From JBMNMU01 sp050953505 (GTDB lineage: Bacteria > Bacillota > Clostridia > Peptostreptococcales > Anaerovoracaceae), in the NCBI GenBank assembly GCA_050953505.1, contig JBMNMU010000001.1, positions 1,364,001 to 1,428,000 on the forward strand: 64,000 bases of DNA, written 5' to 3'. Shown here in pieces: positions 34,723 to 44,226 of this stretch (the stretch's first letter is position 1; every line of letters starts with the position of its first letter). The notes under the pieces are model-generated. The model was not told the DNA's origin, did no database searches, and saw only the letters and a list, made by a program, of their open reading frames with translations. The position numbers and the translations under genes were made by a program.

Positions 34723-36687
34723 TTAATTATTGTACTTTTTAACTACATCGATGCCTTCTTGAGTAATTTTGTAATGACGTCTCAAATGTCCATGCTGCTT
34801 AATATATCCAACACGTTCCAGCATGGAGTTCAGCGAAACAATCTGTAATGATGTAATATTTTTATCTGCAAAAATTTTTAATCCTTCATCCTCTGACTTT
34901 TTAAGTTCTTTCAAATAGGTCAGAAGCATTGGGGTAAGGTTAACTTTACGTAGTTCTTTTTCCTCTTGTGTTTGTTCAGGCAGAGCTTTTTCGCCTTTTT
35001 CCGTAATTTTATAATTATAAAATCTGGCGCCAGTCAGAGCCTCACGTTTAATGTAGCCTCCTCTGTCAAGTCTTTCCACGCTCTCAGAGGCATATCTGGA
35101 ATCTATGTTCAGATAATCCACAATTTCTACCATAGTTGTTATATTTTTACGAAGAAGCTCTAGAATCTGCATATCAAGCTCTTCTAATTTGACATCTTCT
35201 CTTTTCCCTGTTTCAGGATCAATGTCCCAATCTGAACGGCCATAATACTTAGGCTGTGTTGCAAGAGAAACGATAATACCAACAGCCAAAGTAACAAAAA
35301 GCCCAGCCATACTAAGATGCATATAAGGCGCAATTGAGAAGATTCCAGCTAATTCCGTTGCTGTAAGCGTTGCCATGGTAATCATACCAAGCAGCACAGC
35401 CCAGAATCCTGCGACTGTGGTAAACCTTTTCCAGAATACACCTAATAAGACAAGTACTGCTGGAGGTCCAAGCCATGAATTTGCAAAGGCAAATAGGTAT
35501 GTAGGACCACCGGGGAAGAAGGTTAAAATCGCTGTCAAAATACCAACGCCTACCATAATAAAACGGGTTGAAGCCAGCAATTCTTTGTCAGTGGCATTAG
35601 GTTTAAAGTTTCTCTGATAAACATCCCTGGATGCAGTAGTTGTAGCTCCCATAAGGGCTGTAGAAGCAGTTGATAAAGAAGCAGCCATTGAAGCAATTAA
35701 CGCAAATGCCGCCACTGCTGATGCCAACTCGAGAAGCATTATACCATAAGCCGCAACTGTAGGTACTGCTCCATTTGGTATAAACATGCCAGATTTAGCT
35801 GCTGCTGCAAAAAGTCCAATAAATGCAAGTGGCACATATACGCATAACATTTGAATGACTGCACTAAGTGTGTAAGACCACTTTACAACTTTCTCAGACC
35901 GTGCACAAGCAATACGAATATATTCATAATTGCTTCCCCATATCAAGAAAATACCCATCAAAGTAATGAACGAGAGTACGCTTGGGTATTTTAATGTAAA
36001 TACAGGCAGTGAATTTCCTGTAAATCCAGTTGTTACCCAATTGCCTCCACCAGGCCAGTTCTGGGAAATAAAGTCAACCCCACCATATGCTTTGAACAAT
36101 AAGAATGCAAACAAAGGTAATGCGATTAAACCTATGATCATTTGGAATAAATTGGTCATATTTACTGCGTGCATACCGCTCATAAATGTAAACATAATCA
36201 TTACGACAAAACAAAGTGCTATACTAACCCATGTAGGAATCCCCGTATAAGCGGTTAAGCTACTTGCAAAGGAAGCAATATTGTTAGCCATGATACCACA
36301 CAAACCAACTATAGAACCAATGGCAACAAGAGTACGTGTTCTTCCACCAAATTTTGTCTCCATCCATTCAGCCAGTGTCCGAGCTCCACATCTTCTAAAA
36401 GTGCTGCCAAAAATCCAAGCATAAGCTGCAAAGCCCATAGCTAAAATTCCACCCCATGCAATGGTGCCCATCAAGCCATACATCATTGCGAAACTTGGTG
36501 CAAGAGCAATGGAGGTTCCTGCAAAAGCAATGGCTGTAATACCAGATGTAGATATGACCATCCCAACTTCACGACCAGCAATTGTAAAGTCAGCATTCCC
36601 TTGTGCCCATTTTTTAGTCAAATAGCCGATTACAATCAGAATGATGAAAAAGATAGCAAAAAACGCTATAATAATAGGTACATTCAT
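34723..36687 (-). CDS. Sodium:solute symporter with C-terminal winged-helix-like tail
   Basis: Residues 1-475 form an SSS-family carrier of about 13 helices (ITAIAFAGTSIALAPSF near 48, AFALIASMAASLSTASTALMGA near 330). Unlike the symporter at 5247 (492 residues), it goes on for 180 soluble residues. Two segments (about 503-568 and 580-654) each look like a winged helix: EIVDYLNIDSRYASESVERLDRGGYIKR, and later MLERVGYIKQHGHLRRHYKITQEG. They could sense state, dimerise, or bind nucleic acid at the membrane. A sigma-54 promoter at 36905-36919 drives the gene, placing it in the regulon with kce, buk and ptb. The substrate is likely the compound degraded by that island. Confidence 0.88.
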   Translation of the reverse strand: MNVPIIIAFFAIFFIILIVIGYLTKKWAQGNADFTIAGREVGMVISTSGITAIAFAGTSIALAPSFAMMYGLMGTIAWGGILAMGFAAYAWIFGSTFRRCGARTLAEWMETKFGGRTRTLVAIGSIVGLCGIMANNIASFASSLTAYTGIPTWVSIALCFVVMIMFTFMSGMHAVNMTNLFQMIIGLIALPLFAFLLFKAYGGVDFISQNWPGGGNWVTTGFTGNSLPVFTLKYPSVLSFITLMGIFLIWGSNYEYIRIACARSEKVVKWSYTLSAVIQMLCVYVPLAFIGLFAAAAKSGMFIPNGAVPTVAAYGIMLLELASAVAAFALIASMAASLSTASTALMGATTTASRDVYQRNFKPNATDKELLASTRFIMVGVGILTAILTFFPGGPTYLFAFANSWLGPPAVLVLLGVFWKRFTTVAGFWAVLLGMITMATLTATELAGIFSIAPYMHLSMAGLFVTLAVGIIVSLATQPKYYGRSDWDIDPETGKREDVKLEELDMQILELLRKNITTMVEIVDYLNIDSRYASESVERLDRGGYIKREALTGARFYNYKITEKGEKALPEQTQEEKELRKVNLTPMLLTYLKELKKSEDEGLKIFADKNITSLQIVSLNSMLERVGYIKQHGHLRRHYKITQEGIDVVKKYNN

Positions 36688-36904
36688 TATTTTTCCTTTT
36701 GTACAATACTATGCATCGTACTTTTCCTTTCTTTAATATATTTGATGATAAATAACTAATAAGGGATCTGTTTAATATCTTGTACCACCTCACATAGTAT
36801 AAAATCGATTAAATAAACAGGTTATTGGGTATCGAATCTTCTATCTCTTTGGAGCAACCGAATCAAATTAAAAGTTCATACCAAATTCCTTTATTAATTT
36901 AGTT

Positions 36905-36919
36905 GCAAGTTATATGCCA
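36905..36919 (-). promoter_or_regulatory. Sigma-54 promoter of the winged-helix symporter
   Basis: Minus strand TGGCATATAACTTGC has the invariant GG-N10-GC spacing and close matches to TGGCAC/TTGC. It is 218 bp upstream of the ATG in the 335-bp gap 36688-37022. The rest of that gap is AT-rich with no gene. Confidence 0.8.
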
Positions 36920-36991
36920 ACCATAATATAGCATAAATACTCACTTTGATAAAAGTTCTTCAAATGAAATATGCATATCTGCACATATTTC

Positions 36992-37007
36992 TTGTCACGT
37001 TGCACAA
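36992..37007. promoter_or_regulatory. Candidate upstream activator site, copy 1
   Basis: TTGTCACGTTGCACAA begins 73 bp upstream of the -24 box at 36919. It matches 13 of 16 bases of the element at 42527-42542, which lies at exactly the same distance from its own promoter. Binding by the AAA+ activator at 42622 is inference. Confidence 0.6.
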
Positions 37008-37022
37008 ACAATATCACCCATG

Positions 37023-38432
37023 TTATAAAATGCCAATTAAAATCCAATATGGTACTGCTGCTAACATACTAACAAGGCTGGCAATGAAGTAAGTCGTGCC
37101 GTAAATCCCCAAGTGCTTGCTGCTCCATCCTTGCTTGCCCAAATTAGTTTCAGCAACCAGTCCAAACATGTTCTGGTAACTCATAAAGAAGGCATTCAAT
37201 GCAATAGATATTAGTGGAATCCAGACAAGTGGATTAATCCCGTACGCAGCAGAAATGTGTGGTATAACCGAGGAGAGGATTGCCATTGTTGGTATAAATA
37301 TAGCAATGTCAATAAATCTCCATAAAAACATTACTATCAGAGTTACATAAACAAAAATCCATGGATTTCCCGAAATTGGTCCCAGGGCTGGTACAAGAAA
37401 GGAAGAGATCCATAGGGCAACGCCTGACTGCGTAAAAATTGAGTTCAGACTCATTGCAATGCCCACAAACACCACTAAGTCCCAGTTGATGCCTGCACCA
37501 ACATCTTTTGACTCGATGATACCGCTTGCACCAAGTAAGAACAAGGCAATAAGGCATATGGCTGCATCCGGAATATGATGTAGAGGATTTGTAACAAACA
37601 TCAAGAATGAAGCGACCAAAATAATACTGGAAAGCACTTCTTGCCTACTTATTCTCCCCAACTTTCTATATTCATCGATAAAAGTATCCTTCGTTAACCG
37701 AAGAGGCTCAGATGGTTTTAAGGCAAAATATCCTCCTATTACCGTCAATATAGTAATAATACTTATTGGCAAAAGAGAAACCTTTGCCCATTGGCTGAAA
37801 CTAATAGGTCCTAATTCAGGAACAGTAGAAAAAAAACCATTGAGTATAGGTCCCACCAGTGAACCCGTCATCCAGCCTGCACCAGGAATCAAAGCCATAG
37901 ACCAAGCAGTTAAGAGAATCAAGGAACGACCTTTGGAGCCATTAGGGAGTTTACAGATGTTCACACAGTTTAGTGCAATAGGCGTAACTATAACCACCCT
38001 GACTGCAATGGATGGCGTTAAGGCAGAAAGAATAATTCCTATAACAACCCACATGAACAAGAGTCCTCCATAGGATAACTTCGTATTCTTCATGCCTAAG
38101 TAGGCAATGCGTTTCCCCAAACCTGTTTTTTCAAGGACAAAACCAAAGAATAGAGCAGGAATCAGCGTCCAAAGTGCTAACCCTGAGAAACCCGAAAAAA
38201 TAATATTGGGCGATAACCCAAGGACAAGTAAAAATGCCGCAAACAGAACACTGCTAACAGAAAATGGTACACCAAATGGTTTGAAAATCCAAAGCCCTAT
38301 GGTTATGAGAAACATCATCAGTACATAATGCCCCTGAGGTTCAAGATCTGGCTGAAAAGGTTTCAATAGTCCAATAAGCAGACCTAGTATTAAAAAGGCC
38401 GTAAAGCCTATCATATTAAATTTGATCTTCAT
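37023..38432 (-). CDS. Anion:sodium symporter, DASS/SLC13-like
   Basis: This is a 469-residue transporter with about 11 helices. It has family features such as the ALTPSIAVRVVIVTPIAL segment (equivalent of the SNT/PxA hairpin motif) and LWRFIDIAIFIPTMAILSS near residue 365. DASS carriers import di- and tricarboxylates or sulfate with Na+. It follows the ptb gene by 120 bp with a terminator hairpin between, so it is at most partly read from the kce operon. Its position suggests it brings in the carboxylate degraded by the island or exports a product. Confidence 0.85.
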   Translation of the reverse strand: MKIKFNMIGFTAFLILGLLIGLLKPFQPDLEPQGHYVLMMFLITIGLWIFKPFGVPFSVSSVLFAAFLLVLGLSPNIIFSGFSGLALWTLIPALFFGFVLEKTGLGKRIAYLGMKNTKLSYGGLLFMWVVIGIILSALTPSIAVRVVIVTPIALNCVNICKLPNGSKGRSLILLTAWSMALIPGAGWMTGSLVGPILNGFFSTVPELGPISFSQWAKVSLLPISIITILTVIGGYFALKPSEPLRLTKDTFIDEYRKLGRISRQEVLSSIILVASFLMFVTNPLHHIPDAAICLIALFLLGASGIIESKDVGAGINWDLVVFVGIAMSLNSIFTQSGVALWISSFLVPALGPISGNPWIFVYVTLIVMFLWRFIDIAIFIPTMAILSSVIPHISAAYGINPLVWIPLISIALNAFFMSYQNMFGLVAETNLGKQGWSSKHLGIYGTTYFIASLVSMLAAVPYWILIGIL

Positions 38433-38494
38433 TTAGAAATCCCCTTTGTTTATTAGTATTGATTCATGACAGGGTAGGATAATTTGTGTAAAAA

Positions 38495-38531
38495 ATGACC
38501 GTAGTTGCAGGCTACATACTTACAACTACGG
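38495..38531 (-). terminator. Terminator after ptb
   Basis: CCGTAGTTG (38499-38507) pairs with CAACTACGG (38523-38531). The minus strand continues TCATTTTTTAC. It should end most kce-cyclase-buk-ptb transcripts. Confidence 0.75.
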
Positions 38532-38552
38532 CCAGGAAAGTTAGTGGTATTA

Positions 38553-39464
38553 TTAACCAAGCATGTACTGACAAAGCGCTATTGACTGTACTTTAGAGCT
38601 AATAGGATCGGCTCTTGGAGTCATAATGACTGGAACACTGGCTCCAGCAATCAGACCTGCGAACTTAAGTCCGGCCATCATGGATAGTGCTTTAGACAGC
38701 GGATTACCTGTATCGATATTTGGAGCAATCAAAATGTCTGCTTTACCCGCAACAGGTCCAAAAATACCTTTATGATGTGCTGCCTCTTCATACAGAGCAT
38801 TGTCAAAAGCAAGTGGTCCGTCAATGTCACAATTTTTTATTTGACCACGTTCAGCCATTTTACTGAGAATAGCTGCATCTTTTGATGCTTCAGAATTTAG
38901 ATTAACATGCTCCAAGAAGGATAGCATGGCTACCTTAGGCCTTTCACAGTCTAGCCGACGAGCCACTTCCACAGCATTCTTGATCAGGTCGATTTTCTGA
39001 TTTATATCCGGGAACATGGTCATTGCTGCATCTGTTAGCAGGAATAACCCGCCATCGGGCTTCTCAAAAATTCCCACATGACATAATGCTCCGTTTCCTT
39101 TTCTGAGGCCATTCTCTTTATTAAGGATTGGTCTTAAGTAATCAGGGGTCTGCATCTGACCCTTCATAGGCATATGAGCTTCACCTGAGTTTACCATTTT
39201 TACTGCAGTAACAGCTGCTTCTGCATCACTCTTTACATCTATGATGTTTTCTCTTTTTACATTGTAATTTAATTTTTCAGCAGTTTTCAGAATACCTTCT
39301 TTATCGCCAATGAGTAGGCAGTTAGCAATGCCTAAGTCATCTTCCACCGCCATTACGGCTTCTAATACAGCTGTATCCGCAGCTGCAGCAATAGCGATAT
39401 TCTTTTTTTCTCTTAATTTTACTGCTGAAATTATTTCATCAAAAGTTCTTACCATTATGTTCAA
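38553..39464 (-). CDS. ptb: Phosphate butyryltransferase-type acyltransferase
   Basis: The 303-residue protein belongs to the Pta/Ptb family: acyl-CoA plus phosphate to acyl phosphate plus CoA. It matches Ptb in length and in blocks such as ANCLLIGDKEGI, GEAHMPMKGQMQT, LLTDAAMTMFPD, DGPLAFDNALYEEAAHHKGI and PVIMTPRADP near the C-terminus. It is 7 bp after buk in the operon, so the pair makes ATP from an acyl-CoA. In this setting the acyl group may be butyryl or another short chain produced downstream of kce. Confidence 0.93.
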   Translation of the reverse strand: MNIMVRTFDEIISAVKLREKKNIAIAAAADTAVLEAVMAVEDDLGIANCLLIGDKEGILKTAEKLNYNVKRENIIDVKSDAEAAVTAVKMVNSGEAHMPMKGQMQTPDYLRPILNKENGLRKGNGALCHVGIFEKPDGGLFLLTDAAMTMFPDINQKIDLIKNAVEVARRLDCERPKVAMLSFLEHVNLNSEASKDAAILSKMAERGQIKNCDIDGPLAFDNALYEEAAHHKGIFGPVAGKADILIAPNIDTGNPLSKALSMMAGLKFAGLIAGASVPVIMTPRADPISSKVQSIALCQYMLG

Positions 39465-39471
39465 ACCCTTT

Positions 39472-40548
39472 CTAATATATTTCTGCTTTTATCTCACCTC
39501 TAAGATATGGCAAAACGCCTTCTGCCATTGCTTCAAGTTCATTTTCACCTGGATATACATAAATTGGGGCAATGTGTTTGACCCAGTCGCTTATCAAGTC
39601 TGTAACACGTTTCCAATTAGCCAGTCCACCAGTAATAACGATGGCATCAACATCACCTCGAAGGGTGACGGATCTGGCACCAATTTCTTTTGCAACCTGA
39701 TATGCCATGGCTTCAACAGCAGTTTTTGCTTCCTCATCACCGCTTTCAATTCGAGTTTCGATTTCCAATCCATCTGAAGTTCCCAAATAAGCAGCAAGTC
39801 CACCCTCAACCCCGAGTTTATTATGCATTTCCTGTCTAGTATATTTCCCCGAGTAGCACATATCAACCAAAGGGCCTACTGGTACTGCACCGCACCTTAC
39901 GGATGAAAACGGTCCATCACTTTCGATGCCATTGTTTACATCAATAACTTTTCCATGTTGATGTGCGCCAACCGTTGTTCCGCTACCAATATGAGCAACT
40001 ATAATATTAACTTCCTCATATTTTTTGCCTATTTCGGCTGATACTCTTTTTGCCATAGCCTTTTGATTTGCAACATGATAAGAATTTGGTCTCGGAATTT
40101 CCGGCAGCCCTGAATAAGTTGCTATTTTCATCATGTTGACATCAGTTGTCGGATCTACCGTCAGAACCGGCTTGTTAAATTCCTTGCCAAGATTATATAC
40201 TAGAACACAACCAGGATTACTTGTGTGAATGCCGTACTTCTCTGTTTTAAAGTCTTCAACCATATTTTCATCTATAATATATACACCTGGTTTACAGGGT
40301 TTGACCAATCCCGAGCAGCTAACAAAAGCATCAAAATCTTGAAGATTATATTTTTTTTGATTAGCCCACTCAGTAATGTCACGACGTCTGACATCATATT
40401 GTTCCCATACGGTTTTAAATTTTTTCATCTCATCAAGTGAATGACGGATCGTATCTTTGTAAAGAGGCTCATCGCCTTTATAAATCGCAACTTTAGTAGT
40501 CGTACCACCATACATGATAACGAGCAAAAGCGGGTTTATCACATTCAT
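39472..40548 (-). CDS. buk: Butyrate kinase
   Basis: An acetokinase-family enzyme of 358 residues: acyl phosphate plus ADP to acid plus ATP. The N-terminal phosphate-binding motif is LLLVIMYGGTTTKVAIY, and the later blocks NIIVAHIGSGTTVGAH and DAIVITGGLANW are present. The length and the VDVNNGIESDGPFSS segment fit butyrate kinase rather than acetate kinase. Chain-length preference cannot be read from sequence. It lies 14 bp after the cyclase gene and just before ptb. Confidence 0.94.
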   Translation of the reverse strand: MNVINPLLLVIMYGGTTTKVAIYKGDEPLYKDTIRHSLDEMKKFKTVWEQYDVRRRDITEWANQKKYNLQDFDAFVSCSGLVKPCKPGVYIIDENMVEDFKTEKYGIHTSNPGCVLVYNLGKEFNKPVLTVDPTTDVNMMKIATYSGLPEIPRPNSYHVANQKAMAKRVSAEIGKKYEEVNIIVAHIGSGTTVGAHQHGKVIDVNNGIESDGPFSSVRCGAVPVGPLVDMCYSGKYTRQEMHNKLGVEGGLAAYLGTSDGLEIETRIESGDEEAKTAVEAMAYQVAKEIGARSVTLRGDVDAIVITGGLANWKRVTDLISDWVKHIAPIYVYPGENELEAMAEGVLPYLRGEIKAEIY

Positions 40549-40562
40549 CTATTAATACTCCT

Positions 40563-41324
40563 TTACTCAACCATCGCTACAACTCTTGCAGCTCCAGCGC
40601 TTCCATTTTTAACTTTAACAGGGAATGCTGCTACTTTAAAACCGTGTCGTACCGGAACTGTATCTAAATTTGCAAGCTTTTCGATATGGTAATATTCTTT
40701 TTTTCTGCTCATAAAGTGTGCAGGGAAAAGATTTTCTTTGTGACCAGCCTTTACGTCAGCAACCATGGCCCCAAATGGTCGGTCAAAAGTATAAGCATCA
40801 ATACCCATGAGTTTTATACCCTGATCTATCAGCCATTCTGTTGCTTCACCAGTCATACCAGGCTGATCAGGTAAATATCGATCAGTATAAATCAGCTTAT
40901 CCATTCCCGTCATAATTAAAGCAATGTCACCTGGTTTAATTGTATAGTCCATTTTATCAAGGTCCTTTTGCAAGTCTTCAACTGTGATTCCTTCTGCAGG
41001 CTTCTTGTGACGCATGTCAAATATCACTCCATCTCCATAGAATTCACTGATATCAATTTGGTCAATTGTTCTTGCAGGGTTTCCACCACTCATAGGGCCA
41101 AAATGTATAGGGGCATCAACGTGAGTTCCAACGTGGCAAAAGAAATCAGCCTTTACATTTTCTCCAGCCAAAGCCATTCTGTCCTGGAAATCATCAGGGG
41201 ATATTCCAATCTTTTTAGCCAAAGAGTCGGCTTGTTCTTCATGGGTTGACCATTCTATTTCCGGAACCCAAGGCTCTGCATATGGGTTAGCTTCAAAAGG
41301 TACACTTAAATCATATAGTTTCAT
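40563..41324 (-). CDS. Cyclase family (KynB/isatin-hydrolase-like) metal hydrolase
   Basis: This 253-residue protein has the metal-binding motif HVGTHVDAPIHFG (about 68-80), the core of the cyclase/kynurenine-formamidase superfamily (HxGTHxDxPxH). Other conserved points are GDIALIMTGMD and the later GIDAYTFDRPFG. Such enzymes hydrolyse formamides, isatin-type lactams or other cyclic amides. Here, between kce and buk, it probably opens or deacylates an intermediate of the pathway; the substrate is unknown. The start at 41324 has AGGAGG 8 bp before it; the longer frame adds 11 unsupported residues. Confidence 0.88.
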   Translation of the reverse strand: MKLYDLSVPFEANPYAEPWVPEIEWSTHEEQADSLAKKIGISPDDFQDRMALAGENVKADFFCHVGTHVDAPIHFGPMSGGNPARTIDQIDISEFYGDGVIFDMRHKKPAEGITVEDLQKDLDKMDYTIKPGDIALIMTGMDKLIYTDRYLPDQPGMTGEATEWLIDQGIKLMGIDAYTFDRPFGAMVADVKAGHKENLFPAHFMSRKKEYYHIEKLANLDTVPVRHGFKVAAFPVKVKNGSAGAARVVAMVE

Positions 41325-41376
41325 TAAACAATCCTCCTGTTTAAATATGGCATTCATATTTTTATCTTAATTTTAC

Positions 41377-42264
41377 TTATAGCTTCTTCGTAATACCCAT
41401 CATTTCTCGGGCTTCATCAGGAGTGGCAATCTCATATCCTAAATCACGTGCAATACCTACAATACGCTCTACTAATTGAGCATTGCTCGTTGCCATTTCG
41501 CCTTTTCGGTAATAGATATTGTCTTCAAATCCTACACGTACATTTCCACCTAATAACAGTGAAGAAATGGTAGCCGCATGCTGTGCAGGGCCAACGCCCA
41601 TTGCCGTAAATATAGCATCTTGTGGGAGTTTACGTACAAGATGAGTCAAATTCTCCATGCTATACTCAATAGCGCCCTGACTAGTCTTATGCATATTCAG
41701 TACCATTGTTAAAGACGGTTTGCCAATAATCAGACCTGGTTCAAGCAAGTAATTAATGGCATCTTCCAGATGAGAATCATTAAAGATTTCCAGCTCTGGT
41801 TTAATTCCAAGTTCTTTTATTTTTGTAGCAGCATTAACCAGCCATCTACGAGTCCACATGATCGTTCTGTCGGGCCCTTCAAGATGAGGAACTCTTGATG
41901 GGATGACAACAAGTCCACAATCTAAGGAACACATTTCAGCCCCTACGTCAAGTGAACTTAGCCCATCATCTGCTGTGTTGATTCTGTCAGGACGATTTGC
42001 CGGAGCTACGCTTGGTTGTATTATGATGTCTTTACATTTATCTCTGATTTTCTGAACAGTTTCAATAATTACTTCACGATCGTTAGTCGGTATTCCCTGC
42101 TTATCTCTTGCGTGAAAGTGAACAATAGATGCTCCAGCATTATAACAATCATAAGTAGATAATGCGACTTCATCTGGTTGTTCTGGTATTGCCGGGTTTG
42201 TTTCTTTCCCTTGGAAGTTACTGCTTGGTGCAACGGTTACAATAATTTTTTTCTTGGGTGCCAT
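41377..42264 (-). CDS. kce: Beta-keto acid cleavage enzyme (BKACE, DUF849/Kce)
   Basis: The 295-residue TIM-barrel enzyme has zinc ligands in HFHARD (His 49 and 51) and Glu in GFEDN (about 247), the BKACE signature. These enzymes react a beta-keto acid with acetyl-CoA to give acetoacetate and a new acyl-CoA; known substrates include 3-keto-5-aminohexanoate (lysine fermentation), dehydrocarnitine and beta-ketoadipate. No other lysine-fermentation gene (kamA, kamDE, kdd, kal) is in the window, so lysine is not assured. It is first in the sigma-54-driven operon kce-cyclase-buk-ptb. AGGAGG precedes the ATG. Confidence 0.92.
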   Translation of the reverse strand: MAPKKKIIVTVAPSSNFQGKETNPAIPEQPDEVALSTYDCYNAGASIVHFHARDKQGIPTNDREVIIETVQKIRDKCKDIIIQPSVAPANRPDRINTADDGLSSLDVGAEMCSLDCGLVVIPSRVPHLEGPDRTIMWTRRWLVNAATKIKELGIKPELEIFNDSHLEDAINYLLEPGLIIGKPSLTMVLNMHKTSQGAIEYSMENLTHLVRKLPQDAIFTAMGVGPAQHAATISSLLLGGNVRVGFEDNIYYRKGEMATSNAQLVERIVGIARDLGYEIATPDEAREMMGITKKL

Positions 42265-42439
42265 TTGTTTTCCTCCTAATAATTAACAAAATAAATAATG
42301 TTTTGATTGCGGTTCGTTGCAATCAATAATTGGTGATACAATTTTACTTTCATATTTACCTCTATTATGTAGGTATAGTAGGTGTTATGATTTAGTTGCT
42401 GTTTTGAATTTTTAATTGGTTGCTCACTATTTAATATAC

Positions 42440-42454
42440 GCAAAGGTCATGCCA
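42440..42454 (-). promoter_or_regulatory. Sigma-54 promoter of the kce-cyclase-buk-ptb operon
   Basis: Minus strand TGGCATGACCTTTGC has the GG-N10-GC arrangement. It lies 176 bp before the kce ATG in the 357-bp gap between kce and the divergent activator gene, predicting a leader of about 165 nt. Confidence 0.85.
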
Positions 42455-42526
42455 AGTAAAATAACAGGAATTCTATGCATTTTACTTAATATTTAACATA
42501 CAAATGTGCATTTTATAAAAAAACAC

Positions 42527-42542
42527 TTGCAACATTGCACAA
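42527..42542. promoter_or_regulatory. Candidate upstream activator site, copy 2
   Basis: TTGCAACATTGCACAA contains the 12-bp inverted repeat TGCAACATTGCA-like core and begins 73 bp upstream of the kce -24 box. It pairs with the element at 36992-37007 in both sequence and spacing, and lies 80 bp before the activator gene, so autoregulation is possible. Confidence 0.65.
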
Positions 42543-42621
42543 TTTATATATATTATTCATTAATAGCTATTTCAAAAAACAAAAATCACAGATAACTTCA
42601 TGCTTAAAGAGAGGAGTTTTT

Positions 42622-44079
42622 ATGATTCATGAAAAAGGCTTCACTCCAATTGATTCCGAAGAATTGTTGGAAATTATTAGAAAATGCTCTTATGATGCAT
42701 TTTTTATTATCGATCACGAAGGTACAATTTGTTTTGTAAATGATTCTTATGAACGGATTGCTGGTAGCAATCCAAAGAATATAGTAGGTAAAAAGCTTTC
42801 AATTCTTAAAGATCTAGGTATTTCAGATATCAATCTAGCTGAAAAGGTGCTTGAAACCCATCAACCTATGTCAATGATGTTGCACTATAAAAATGGAAAA
42901 GATGGTTTAGTTACTTCAATCCCGGTCTTTAATGATGAAAACCAACTTATTGCAGTTGTTGGAAATATTAGAGACATGACAGAGCTTAACAACTTGAAGG
43001 CTACACTTGCACAAGTGAGAAGTTCTTCAATCCAAATTCGCGAAGAGCTAACTAATTTAGAGCTCCTTCATAATCTAGTGGATGATTTTGTTTTTAATAG
43101 TCCAGCAATGAAACAACTGTCTAATTTGGCCGTTCGTATTTCGAAGGTAGATTCCACAGTTTTAATTGAAGGCGAATCTGGTGTTGGTAAGGATGTTTAT
43201 GCGCAGCTTATTAATAGACTATCTAATAAAATCCACAATGATCATAAGCCTTTTATTAAGATATCTTGCGGGGCTATTCCTGAAAATCTACTTGAGTCGG
43301 AGCTGTTTGGCTATGAATCGGGTTCATTTACAGGAGCTAAAAAAGAAGGTAAGCTTGGAATATTTGATATGGCAAAGAACGGTATTGTTTTTCTTGATGA
43401 GATAGGAGAAATGCCTTTAACTCTTCAAGTTAAGCTGCTTACTGTGTTGCAAGACAGAGAATTTTATCGAATTGGGGGAACAAAGCCCATTCCAATGAAT
43501 GCCCGAATTATTGCAGCAACGAACAGAAACTTAGAAGATGCTGTTAGACAAAAGACCTTCCGCGAGGATCTGTATTTTCGCTTAAACGTAATTAATATTG
43601 AAATCCCTCCACTTCGTCAACGTAAAGAAGATATCATTCCTCTAACAGTTATGATGGTAAATCGCTTAAATAAAAAATATGATTTTCAGAAATCCATTGA
43701 TAATGAAGTCCTTGAGGTCTTTGAGCGGTATTCTTGGCCTGGAAATGTTCGCGAATTGGTAAATGTAATAGAACGTCTTATAGTGCTTAGTCCCGGTGAA
43801 TTGATTACCGTTGATCAGCTACCAGATAAGCTTCAGTTAAATGATCAAGGGTTTCCTTCCTATAGCATTTCAGAAGATCTAAGTTTAGCAGAATTTTTGA
43901 GTCAGATGGAACGTAATCGGATTATAAAGGCCCTCAGTAAAGACCAGACGCTAAAAGAGGCGGCAGCGGAGCTTGACATTGATATTTCAACATTAACCAG
44001 AAAAATAAACAAATTTAAAATTCCCAAGAGATATCATCCAAAGCATGTACACACAGAAGATTTGAATCTCAAATTATAA
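42622..44079 (+). CDS. Sigma-54-dependent transcriptional activator (PAS-AAA+-HTH)
   Basis: From the ATG at 42622 (GAGAGGAG 5-6 bp before it) the protein has 485 residues. There is a PAS sensor (about 15-125), a short coiled linker, the AAA+ domain (about 155-390) and a Fis-type HTH (LKEAAAELDIDISTLTRKINKF, about 445-468). Walker A is GESGVGKD (about 183-190). The sigma-54 contact loop reads GSFTGA instead of the common GAFTGA. It lacks a receiver domain, so the PAS domain probably senses the inducer directly. It is divergent from kce and should activate the sigma-54 promoters at 42440 and 36905 via the 16-bp sites. The longer frame from 42535 overlaps one such site and is rejected. Confidence 0.95.
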   Translation: MIHEKGFTPIDSEELLEIIRKCSYDAFFIIDHEGTICFVNDSYERIAGSNPKNIVGKKLSILKDLGISDINLAEKVLETHQPMSMMLHYKNGKDGLVTSIPVFNDENQLIAVVGNIRDMTELNNLKATLAQVRSSSIQIREELTNLELLHNLVDDFVFNSPAMKQLSNLAVRISKVDSTVLIEGESGVGKDVYAQLINRLSNKIHNDHKPFIKISCGAIPENLLESELFGYESGSFTGAKKEGKLGIFDMAKNGIVFLDEIGEMPLTLQVKLLTVLQDREFYRIGGTKPIPMNARIIAATNRNLEDAVRQKTFREDLYFRLNVINIEIPPLRQRKEDIIPLTVMMVNRLNKKYDFQKSIDNEVLEVFERYSWPGNVRELVNVIERLIVLSPGELITVDQLPDKLQLNDQGFPSYSISEDLSLAEFLSQMERNRIIKALSKDQTLKEAAAELDIDISTLTRKINKFKIPKRYHPKHVHTEDLNLKL

Positions 44080-44130
44080 TTTCCATAAAGAAATCTCTCG
44101 AAAAATACTACATTTATTGTACTTAAAAAC

Positions 44131-44165
44131 GCAGGAGGCATATGAATATGTCCCCTGCATTTTTT
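44131..44165 (+). terminator. Terminator of the sigma-54 activator gene
   Basis: GCAGGAGGCATA (44131-44142) pairs with TATGTCCCCTGC (44147-44158), allowing one mismatch and one G-U, followed by ATTTTTTAC. Confidence 0.75.
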
Positions 44166-44226
44166 ACATTGGTCAACAAATGGAATAATAATCTTCGATC
44201 CGCCATTTGCCCTTAATTAGTTAAGA

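Noticed and set aside
41377..42264. Assigning the island to lysine fermentation because of kce
   Set aside because: None of the other lysine-pathway genes are in the window, and BKACE enzymes use many beta-keto acids.
44139..44154. Third copy of the activator site at -73 of the atoDA promoter
   Set aside because: The bases do not match the 16-bp element and lie in the terminator of the activator gene.
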